NCBI GenBank assembly: GCA_025964295.1
Contig: JAOPZD010000409.1
Span: forward strand, 1 to 5,776
Origin: Conexibacter sp.
GTDB taxonomy: Bacteria > Actinomycetota > Thermoleophilia > Solirubrobacterales > Solirubrobacteraceae
Length of the DNA stretch: 5,776 nt
Direction of reading: 5' to 3'
Shown: positions 1-4,542 of the stretch, one piece after another
How positions within the stretch are numbered: position 1 is the first letter of the stretch
Layout of the letters: every line of letters starts with the position of its first letter
Position numbers and translations under genes: made by a program
Notes under the pieces: generated by a model
The model's input: the letters and a program-made list of their open reading frames with translations, nothing else
Told to the model about the DNA's origin: nothing
The model's database searches: none

Positions 1-28
1 TGGGGACGATGAGGATGGAGCGCTTCAT
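1..28 (-). CDS. Start of an unidentified gene running off the left edge
   Basis: Only the first nine codons lie in the window. Read on the minus strand from an ATG at 28 they give MKRSILIVP, a basic N-terminus leading into a hydrophobic strand. The start is supported by a GGAG Shine-Dalgarno six bases upstream (38 to 35). An in-frame ATG at 67 would add 13 residues (beginning METVHPS) but has a weaker ribosome site, so I prefer 28. The gene lies 78 bp downstream of the patatin stop on the same strand, so it could be the third gene of that transcript. No function can be assigned from nine residues; the start itself is reasonably convincing. Confidence 0.5.
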
Positions 29-34
29 GGGGAT

Positions 35-38
35 CTCC
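35..38 (-). promoter_or_regulatory. Shine-Dalgarno deciding the start at 28
   Basis: Minus-strand GGAG sits six bases before the ATG at 28, a standard spacing. It is the main evidence that a gene enters the left edge and that its start is 28 rather than the in-frame ATG at 67. Confidence 0.5.
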
Positions 39-106
39 GAGGAGGGGGATGGGTGGACCGTCTCCATGAAGACCCCGCGCGGGCTCCGTCCTTCCCGCGA
101 CGGCGC

Positions 107-1042
107 TCAGCCCAGCAGCGCGCCGACCCGTGCGCGCGCCGACTCGGCCGCCGCGCGCAGCGTCTCCGGGCGCCGCTCGAGCTGGGAGACCGGCTCGGTC
201 CCGGCGGGCAGGCGGACGGCGAGGACCGACGCGCCCGGGAAGGCGTCGGCGGCGATCTTGTCGACCACCTCCTCGTAGACGGCGAAGCGTCCGCGCGCGA
301 GCGCGACGAGGTCGGGGTTCAGCGCGCGCAGCCGGCGCTCGATGATCCGCTCGACGAGGCCGCCGGCGGGCGTGCGCGGCACGCCGTCCGGGCGCGTCTG
401 GAGGACCAGCACATGGGTCGCGCCGAGGACGGTCGCGGCCTCGACGGGGATCGGGTCGACGAGGCCGCCGTCGAGCCAGCGGCGGCCGCGGAAGGCCACC
501 GGCGGCCCGCCCAGCCACGGCAGCCGGCTCGTCGCCAGCAGCGCGCTGCGCAGCTCCTCGACGGTCGTCAGGTCGCCGAGCACCGCGGGACGCGCGGCCT
601 CGACGTCGACGGCCACGACGTACAGGGGCGCGGGCGACTCGGCGGCGCGGCGGTGCCGGTCGGCGTCCAGGCCGGGGTTGTTGCGATCCAGCGTGAAGGC
701 GACGTCGACGGCGGCGCGGCCGATCAGCAGGCGGCGCGGCGCGATGTAGCGCCGGACGAGCTCGGCGTCGTGGTAGTTGTCGGTGCAGCCGCGCGCGACG
801 CCGGCCAGGAACGCGGCGCCGTTGAGCGCGCCCGCGCTCGTGCCGACGACGAGGTCGAACGCGCCGGTCAGGCCGCGCGCCTGGAGGGCGTCGGCCATCG
901 CGGAGGAGACCACGCCGCGCATGCCGCCGCCCTCGAGGACGAGGGCGACGCGGGCGCCGTCGTCTTCGGGCGCGACGGTGCCATCGCCGCGGGCGGCTCG
1001 CGCCCGCAGCAGCTCCAGGACCGGGTGCGCGGGCGGGGCTAC
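107..1042 (-). CDS. Patatin-like phospholipase / serine acyl hydrolase
   Basis: Patatin-family enzymes hydrolyse acyl ester bonds of lipids with a Ser-Asp dyad. All family marks are present, numbering from codon 1042: glycine-rich oxyanion-hole motif EGGGMRG (37-43), nucleophile elbow GTSAG with Ser69, and the Asp motif DGG with Asp191 in WLDGGLVDP. No signal peptide or membrane segment is visible, so it is probably cytoplasmic; about 311 residues is normal for a single-domain bacterial patatin. The start is uncertain. The reading frame passes through the upstream dehydrogenase gene, and the only in-frame ATG nearby (922) lies inside the oxyanion-hole motif. Alternatives are GTA at 1042 (overlapping the upstream TAG, with GAGGTG five bases before it), CTG at 1018, or TTG at 1138, which would overlap the upstream gene by 100 bp. 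The coordinates use 1042. The gene is probably translationally coupled to the acyl-CoA dehydrogenase. Family call strong; start weak; substrate unknown. Confidence 0.9.
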   Translation of the reverse strand, partial: VAPPAHPVLELLRARAARGDGTVAPEDDGARVALVLEGGGMRGVVSSAMADALQARGLTGAFDLVVGTSAGALNGAAFLAGVARGCTDNYHDAELVRRYIAPRRLLIGRAAVDVAFTLDRNNPGLDADRHRRAAESPAPLYVVAVDVEAARPAVLGDLTTVEELRSALLATSRLPWLGGPPVAFRGRRWLDGGLVDPIPVEAATVLGATHVLVLQTRPDGVPRTPAGGLVERIIERRLRALNPDLVALARGRFAVYEEVVDKIAADAFPGASVLAVRLPAGTEPVSQLERRPETLRAAAESARARVGALLG

Positions 1043-2202
1043 GCCCGCACCTCGCCGAGGCCCAGGTCGCGCCCGATGATCTCCTTCATGATCTCGTTCG
1101 AGCCCGCCCAGATCTTCGTGACGCGCGCGTCCATCCAAGCGTGAGCGACCTCGTACTCCTCCATGTAGCCGTAGCCGCCGTGCAGCTGGACGCAGGCGTC
1201 GATGACGACGTTCTGGACCTCGGCGCTCCACCACTTCGCCTTGGCGGCGTCGACCGCGCTGAGCTGATGCGCGGCGTGCGCGACGACGCACTGGTCGACG
1301 AACGCCTGCGTCACGTCCAGGCGCGTCCGCAGGTCGGCGGCGAGGAAGCGCGAGTTCTGGAACGTGCCGACCGGGCGGCCGAACGCCTTGCGCGACTTGA
1401 TGTAGTCCAACGTCACCGCGAAGACGTGCTGCGCATGCGCGGTGTTGGAGATCGCCGAGCCCAGCCGTTCCTGCGCGAGGTGCTCCATCATGTGGTGGAA
1501 GCCCCGGTCGACCTCGCCGATCAGCTGGTCGTCGGTCACGCGGACGTTCTCGAAGAACAGCTCGGCGGTGTCGGCCTCGTGCTGGCCGACCTTGTGCAGC
1601 TTGCGCCCGCGCTGGAAGCCCTCCAGCCCCTCCTCGATCGCGAAGAGCGAGATGCCGCGGCCCTTCGGGTTGGTCGCGGTGCGGGCGGCGACGATGACCA
1701 TCTCGGCGTGCGCGCCGTTGGTGATGAAGGTCTTGGAGCCGTTGATGACCCAGTCGGAGCCGTCGCGCTTGGCGTTGGTCTTCAGGCCCTGGAGGTCGGA
1801 TCCGGCCTCGGGCTCGGTCATGCCGATCGCGGTGATCATCTCGCCGGAGCAGAACTTCGGCAGCCAGCGCTGCTTCTGCTCCTCGGTCGTCAGGCGCGTG
1901 AGGTACGGCGCGCAGACGTCGGCGTGGATCGTGAACGACGAGGAGTACGCCATCCCCGCGCGCGAGAGCTCCTCGTTGAAGACCGCGTTGTAGCGGAAGT
2001 CGACGTCGCTGCCGCCGTACTGCTCGGGCACCGCGACGCCGAGGAACCCGGCCTCGCCCGCCGTCGTCCACAGCTCCTTGGGGATCCGCCGCGCCTCCCG
2101 GATCTCCTCGCGGCGGGGCAGGATCTCGCGGTCCACGAAGGCGGCGGCGGACTCGCGGAACAGCTTGTGATCGTCGTCGAAGAGCGTGCGGGGCAGCGAC
2201 AT
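1039..2202 (-). CDS. Acyl-CoA dehydrogenase, long-chain (LCAD-like) type
   Basis: This FAD enzyme catalyses the alpha,beta-dehydrogenation of acyl-CoA that begins beta-oxidation, passing electrons to electron-transfer flavoprotein. The 387-residue length is normal. In order it shows the N-terminal helical domain, the FAD/substrate motif MTEPEAGSD (128-136), WVINGSKTFITNG (151-163), the RKAFGRPV signature (271-278) and QLHGGYGYM (339-347). At the usual MCAD catalytic-Glu site the sequence reads WAGSNE, with Ala366 instead of Glu. The base is instead predicted to be Glu245 in AQERL, the placement used by LCAD and isovaleryl-CoA dehydrogenase. The C-terminus (GSNEIMKEIIGRDL) and HGGYGYMEEY also resemble LCAD. 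Start at ATG 2202: no Shine-Dalgarno precedes it, but a TATAGT box lies eight bases upstream, suggesting leaderless translation. The patatin gene follows directly. Long acyl chains are the likeliest substrate, but branched or other CoA esters cannot be excluded. Confidence 0.96.
   Translation of the reverse strand: MSLPRTLFDDDHKLFRESAAAFVDREILPRREEIREARRIPKELWTTAGEAGFLGVAVPEQYGGSDVDFRYNAVFNEELSRAGMAYSSSFTIHADVCAPYLTRLTTEEQKQRWLPKFCSGEMITAIGMTEPEAGSDLQGLKTNAKRDGSDWVINGSKTFITNGAHAEMVIVAARTATNPKGRGISLFAIEEGLEGFQRGRKLHKVGQHEADTAELFFENVRVTDDQLIGEVDRGFHHMMEHLAQERLGSAISNTAHAQHVFAVTLDYIKSRKAFGRPVGTFQNSRFLAADLRTRLDVTQAFVDQCVVAHAAHQLSAVDAAKAKWWSAEVQNVVIDACVQLHGGYGYMEEYEVAHAWMDARVTKIWAGSNEIMKEIIGRDLGLGEVRA
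1048..1053 (-). promoter_or_regulatory. Shine-Dalgarno-like GAGGTG before the patatin gene
   Basis: Minus-strand GAGGTG ends five bases before the GTA at 1042-1040, which overlaps the TAG stop of the dehydrogenase (1041-1039). It lies within the last codons of the dehydrogenase (Glu-Val), so it may be chance. Its spacing is what a coupled start at this junction would need, which is why the patatin gene is drawn from 1042. Confidence 0.4.
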
Positions 2203-2210
2203 GCGGCCGG

Positions 2211-2216
2211 ACTATA
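2211..2216 (-). promoter_or_regulatory. -10 box TATAGT of the acyl-CoA dehydrogenase gene
   Basis: Minus-strand TATAGT (2216 to 2211) is followed by eight bases (CCGGCCGC) and then the ATG at 2202. It is an isolated AT-rich hexamer in very GC-rich surroundings and matches TANNNT. Transcription starting six to nine bases downstream would begin at or beside the ATG, giving a leaderless message. I see no convincing -35 16 to 19 bases further upstream. Confidence 0.55.
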
Positions 2217-2251
2217 CGGAGGCGTTTGCGCAGGGACCCTGACGCACCGCG

Positions 2252-2274
2252 GCGCTCGCCTGATCAGCGCTCGC
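2252..2274. repeat. Direct repeat GCGCTCGC around TGATCA
   Basis: GCGCTCGC occurs at 2252-2259 and 2267-2274, a 15-bp period, with the palindrome TGATCA (2261-2266) between the copies. It lies between the dehydrogenase promoter and the promoter of the small plus-strand gene. It could be a tandem regulator site. Two 8-mers in GC-rich DNA are not strong evidence. Confidence 0.3.
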
Positions 2275-2276
2275 GC

Positions 2277-2305
2277 TTGAGTCCGGCGCGCCGGTGGCCG
2301 ATGTT
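2277..2305 (+). promoter_or_regulatory. Promoter of the small orphan gene, leaderless layout
   Basis: TTGAGT (2277-2282) and GATGTT (2300-2305) are separated by exactly 17 bp, resembling a sigma-70-type promoter (4/6 and 3/6 matches to consensus). The -10 ends six bases before the ATG at 2312, so the transcript would begin at the start codon. The spacer holds the 12-bp palindrome CCGGCGCGCCGG (2283-2294), a possible operator position. Inference from sequence only. Confidence 0.45.
2283..2294. repeat. Perfect 12-bp palindrome in the promoter spacer
   Basis: CCGGCGCGCCGG is self-complementary over all 12 bases and lies wholly between the -35-like and -10-like boxes upstream of the 2312 gene. 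A dimeric repressor bound there would occlude RNA polymerase. Its content is only C and G, so chance occurrence in this genome is not negligible. Confidence 0.35.
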
Positions 2306-2311
2306 CGGAGC

Positions 2312-2497
2312 ATGTCCTCCTCGACGCCATGGTGGTCCTACCGCCGCCACGCGGCCAACGGCCGCATCGAGGTCGCCTGCCGCAAGACCGACGAGCACCT
2401 GTACTGGCTCACCGAGCACGAGCTGGCGACATGGACGGTCTGCGCGCACTGCGTGGGCTGGATCAGCCACTGGCCGCCGGTGCCGCGGGCGGTCTGA
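2312..2497 (+). CDS. Small 61-residue Trp/Cys-containing protein, function unknown
   Basis: I do not recognise this protein. It begins MSSSTPWWSYRR and ends PPVPRAV. It has six Trp (7, 8, 32, 41, 50, 54), three Cys (23, 44, 47) including a CAHC pair (44-47), and several His (13, 29, 36, 46, 53). No signal peptide or transmembrane helix is evident. The CxxC with a distant Cys and His residues could bind a metal, but that is inference. It looks real: almost every codon ends in G or C, the composition is protein-like, it fills the gap between two opposite genes, and a -35/-10 pair sits at the right distance. Start chosen at ATG 2312; a GTG at 2294 would add six residues but lies upstream of the -10 box. 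The stop is 8 bp from that of the convergent phosphatase gene. Confidence 0.6.
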   Translation: MSSSTPWWSYRRHAANGRIEVACRKTDEHLYWLTEHELATWTVCAHCVGWISHWPPVPRAV

Positions 2498-2521
2498 CGG
2501 CGCGCCTACTCGCCAACCGCC
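2488..2521. terminator. Weak bidirectional hairpin at convergent stops
   Basis: GGCGGT (2488-2493) pairs with ACCGCC (2516-2521), and the inner GGCG (2499-2502) pairs with CGCC (2511-2514), leaving an 8-base loop and an asymmetric bulge. It spans both stop codons (TGA 2495-2497 plus, TAG 2508-2506 minus), so it would lie at the end of both transcripts. There is no T-tract and the stem is interrupted; in GC-rich DNA this is only suggestive. Confidence 0.25.
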
Positions 2522-3312
2522 GCCACACCGCTGGCCTCGATCTCCTTCGCCAGGTCGGCGACGGAGTCCAGGATCCGCGACGGGCGGAACGGGAAGCGCT
2601 CGGCGGATTCGCGGGTGGAGACGCCGGTCAGCACCAGGACGGTCTCCAGGCCCGCCTCGAGGCCGGAGACGACGTCGGTGTCCATGCGGTCGCCGATCAT
2701 CGCGGTGGTCTCGGAGTGCGCGTCGATCGCGTTGAGCGCGGAGCGCATCATCAGCGGGTTGGGCTTGCCGACGTAGTAGGGGTCGCGGTCGGTCGCGCGG
2801 GTGATCAGCGCGGCGACGGCGCCGGTGGCGGGCAGGGGGCCGTCGGGGGACGGGCCGGTCGCGTCGGGGTTGGTCGCGATGAAGCGGGCGCCGTTCTCGA
2901 TCAGCCGGATCGCCTGGGTGATCCGCTCGAAGGAGTAGGTCCGGGTCTCGCCGAGGACGACGTAGTCGGGGTCGCGCTCGGTCAGCGTGTAGCCGGACTG
3001 GTGCAGCGCGGTGGTCAGGCCGGCCTCGCCGATGACGAACGCCGAGCCGCCCGGGCGCTGGTCCTCGAGGAACCTCGCGGTCGCCAGCGCGGAGGTCCAG
3101 ATCGACTCCTCCGGGATGTCCAGCCCGCTCGTGCGCAGCCGCGCCGCGAGGTCGCGCCGCGTGTAGATGGAGTTGTTGGTCAGGACGAGGAACGGGATCT
3201 CGCGGTCGCGCAGCGCGCCGATGAAGCGGTCGGCGCCCGGGATCGCCTCCTCCTCGTGGACGAGCACGCCGTCCATGTCCATCAACCAGGACTTGACCTC
3301 GCGCCGGGCCAT
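2506..3312 (-). CDS. HAD-superfamily IIA phosphatase, NagD-like
   Basis: NagD-type HAD enzymes are Mg-dependent, cytoplasmic phosphatases that act on small phosphorylated metabolites such as sugar phosphates, phosphoglycolate or nucleotides. The 268 residues show every HAD motif: I, DMDGVL with Asp12 nucleophile and Asp14 acid/base; II, LTNN with Thr45; III, Lys183 in GKPNP; IV, GDRMDTD with Asp208, Asp211 and Asp213 for metal binding. The C2A cap occupies the middle and includes the typical [13 protein letters not shown] (146-158) followed by GAVAALI. The start at ATG 3312 is chosen because motif I begins 11 residues later, GGAG lies eight bases upstream (3324 to 3321), and the ATG shares its A with the TGA of the preceding hydrolase gene, implying coupled translation. 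The physiological substrate cannot be told from sequence; the family is notoriously promiscuous. Confidence 0.93.
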   Translation of the reverse strand: MARREVKSWLMDMDGVLVHEEEAIPGADRFIGALRDREIPFLVLTNNSIYTRRDLAARLRTSGLDIPEESIWTSALATARFLEDQRPGGSAFVIGEAGLTTALHQSGYTLTERDPDYVVLGETRTYSFERITQAIRLIENGARFIATNPDATGPSPDGPLPATGAVAALITRATDRDPYYVGKPNPLMMRSALNAIDAHSETTAMIGDRMDTDVVSGLEAGLETVLVLTGVSTRESAERFPFRPSRILDSVADLAKEIEASGVAAVGE

Positions 3313-4094
3313 CACACGCGCTCCAGGAAGGCCAGGACGGCGGCCGAGCAGGCGGCCGGCTCGTCGTCGAAGACGAAGTGCCGGGCGCCCTCCACGACGA
3401 CCAGCTCGGTGTCGGGCAGCTCCTTGGCGAAGCGATGCGCGCCGGCGACCGGCGCGAACGGGTCGTCCTCGCCCCACAGGATCAGCGCGGGCGCGCCGAC
3501 GGCGGCCAGGTCGTAGTCCTCCAGCTCGGAGAACTCGCCGGAGCGGTACATCTCCAGCTGGCCGCGCCGCCGCTCGGGCGACCCGTAGGCCTTGAAGTAC
3601 TCGTCGACGCTGCGGTCGTCCAGGTTCGGGCTCACGCTCCGGAGCATGCCCGCGAACGCGTCGCGGTCAAGGCCATCGACGAGCTGCTCCCCCTGACCGG
3701 GCGTACGGAGCGCGTCGGCCATGCCGTGCCACTTGCCGTCCGGGAAGAACCCCGTGTTGCTGATCACCATGGCCCGGACGAGGTCGGGGTGCTCGCACGC
3801 CCAGCGCAGGCCGATCAGCCCGCCCCAGTCGTGGACGACCAGGACGACCTCGCCGAGCTCCTGCTCGCGGTGGAAGGCGTCGACCGCGTCGACGTGGGCC
3901 TGCCAGGTGCCCGAGCCGGCGTAGGGCGAGTCGCCGTAGCCGGGCAGGTCGGGGGCGACCGCCTGCCAGCCCGCGTCGGCGACGCTCTCCAGCAGGTTGC
4001 GCCACATGTAGGACGACTCCGGATAGCCGTGCAGGCAGAGCACGGTGCCCTTGGGCTCCTCGAGCGGCAGCGCTTCGCGATAGACGAGCGGCAT
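3312..4094 (-). CDS. Alpha/beta hydrolase, haloalkane dehalogenase / epoxide hydrolase-like
   Basis: The 260-residue protein has the full alpha/beta-hydrolase layout: oxyanion-hole motif HGYPESS (22-28), DLPGYGDS (49-56), nucleophile elbow HDWGG with Asp89, helical cap at about residues 115-195, acid Asp211 in WGEDDPFAP, and base His239 in GARHF. An Asp nucleophile followed by Trp (HDW) is typical of haloalkane dehalogenases and epoxide hydrolases rather than esterases. The SSYMWRN stretch resembles dehalogenases, but the halide-binding Asn of their HGNP motif is Tyr24 here. I therefore leave the reaction open. No signal peptide, so cytoplasmic. Start at ATG 4094: codon 1 lies eight bases from a TAGGCT -10-like box with no Shine-Dalgarno, so a leaderless message is likely. 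It is first in a two-gene operon with the NagD-like phosphatase and is transcribed divergently from the DoxX-like gene. Confidence 0.9.
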   Translation of the reverse strand: MPLVYREALPLEEPKGTVLCLHGYPESSYMWRNLLESVADAGWQAVAPDLPGYGDSPYAGSGTWQAHVDAVDAFHREQELGEVVLVVHDWGGLIGLRWACEHPDLVRAMVISNTGFFPDGKWHGMADALRTPGQGEQLVDGLDRDAFAGMLRSVSPNLDDRSVDEYFKAYGSPERRRGQLEMYRSGEFSELEDYDLAAVGAPALILWGEDDPFAPVAGAHRFAKELPDTELVVVEGARHFVFDDEPAACSAAVLAFLERV

Positions 4095-4102
4095 CGGCCG
4101 TG

Positions 4103-4108
4103 AGCCTA
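4103..4108 (-). promoter_or_regulatory. -10-like TAGGCT of the hydrolase operon
   Basis: Minus-strand TAGGCT (4108 to 4103) fits TANNNT and lies eight bases before the ATG at 4094, the same distance as in the acyl-CoA dehydrogenase promoter. No -35 is recognisable; the position where one would sit overlaps the start of the divergent gene. Confidence 0.45.
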
Positions 4109-4121
4109 CCCGCGCGGTAGG
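4105..4121. repeat. Inverted repeat between divergent promoters
   Basis: CCTACC (4105-4110) and GGTAGG (4116-4121) are perfect inverted repeats around CGCGC. The repeat arms contain most of both -10-like boxes. It may be a dimeric regulator site or simply the consequence of two TAGG-type boxes placed back to back. Confidence 0.4.
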
Positions 4122-4123
4122 TT
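4118..4123 (+). promoter_or_regulatory. -10-like TAGGTT of the DoxX-like gene
   Basis: TAGGTT fits TANNNT and ends seven bases before the ATG at 4131, so transcription would start at or beside the start codon. There is no Shine-Dalgarno between the box and the ATG and no clear -35. Confidence 0.45.
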
Positions 4124-4130
4124 GCGGGCG

Positions 4131-4499
4131 ATGCCCCGCGTCCTCCAGCACGCCGCCGGCCCCGTCTTCGTCGCCGCCGGCCTCCTGCACTTCCTCAAGC
4201 CGAGGATCTATGAGTCGATCATGCCCGACTACGTCCCGGCCCAGCGCGAGCTGGTCTACGCGTCCGGCGTGGCCGAGATCGCCGGCGGGGCGGGGCTGCT
4301 GAGCTCCTCGCCGACGGTCCGGCGCTGGTCGGCGTGGTGGCTGGTCGCGACGCTCGTCGGGGTCTTCCCGGCCAACCTGCACATGGCGCTGCACCCGGAG
4401 CGCTACCCGGACATCCCGGGCGGCAGGGCGGCGCTCTACGCGCGCCTGCCGTTCCAGCTGGTCTTCATCCGCTGGGTGCTCGCCGCGTCGCGCCGCTGA
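4131..4499 (+). CDS. DoxX-like small integral membrane protein
   Basis: A 122-residue protein with four predicted membrane segments at roughly 8-21, 41-58, 66-84 and 101-118. The pattern GLLHFLKP ... MPDYVP ... YASGVAEIAGGAGLL ... FPANLHMALHP is that of the DoxX/DoxX-like family. The polar residues within helices (His20, Glu49, Asn82, His84) are typical. Characterised family members have been linked to membrane redox chemistry, but most members, including this type, have no proven role. Start at ATG 4131 was chosen because the -10-like TAGGTT lies seven bases upstream; a TTG at 4122 would lie within that box. The gene is divergent from the alpha/beta hydrolase operon across 36 bp and is followed after 43 bp by the secreted-protein gene, with which it could be co-transcribed. 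Confidence 0.8.
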   Translation: MPRVLQHAAGPVFVAAGLLHFLKPRIYESIMPDYVPAQRELVYASGVAEIAGGAGLLSSSPTVRRWSAWWLVATLVGVFPANLHMALHPERYPDIPGGRAALYARLPFQLVFIRWVLAASRR

Positions 4500-4503
4500 C
4501 GAA

Positions 4504-4514
4504 GGTCCGGGACC
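4504..4514. repeat. Short palindrome GGTCC-G-GGACC
   Basis: A perfect 5-bp inverted repeat around one base, five bases after the DoxX-like stop. The loop is too small for a hairpin, so if it is functional it would be a protein-binding site. Low weight on its own; noted because a second inverted repeat follows at 4523. Confidence 0.25.
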
Positions 4515-4522
4515 TCGGCCGC

Positions 4523-4542
4523 GTCGCGTCGTTGTACGCGAC
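4523..4542. repeat. Inverted repeat abutting the start codon at 4543
   Basis: GTCGCGT (4523-4529) and ACGCGAC (4536-4542) are perfect 7-bp arms around a 6-base loop CGTTGT, and the right arm ends on the base before the ATG. As DNA it could be an operator covering the start; as RNA it would be a hairpin touching the initiation site. No Shine-Dalgarno is visible here, and no TANNNT box sits where the other genes have theirs. Confidence 0.4.

Noticed and set aside
53..1144. 363-codon plus-strand open frame
   Set aside because: It lies entirely opposite the patatin gene, its translation is low-complexity Arg/Ala/Gly/Asp, and the minus strand has full patatin motifs. It is a GC-driven shadow.
1043..2071. 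Long N-terminal extension of the patatin frame, suggesting a fusion
   Set aside because: The extension is the dehydrogenase gene read one frame off; it is Arg-rich and lacks any domain. Only the part from about 1042 down looks like protein, apart from the possible TTG at 1138.
1141..2280. 379-codon plus-strand open frame
   Set aside because: It mirrors the acyl-CoA dehydrogenase gene, which has complete family signatures; the plus-strand translation has no recognisable domain.
2329..3516. 395-codon plus-strand open frame
   Set aside because: It is antisense to the NagD-like phosphatase and out of frame with the small gene; its composition is typical of a shadow.
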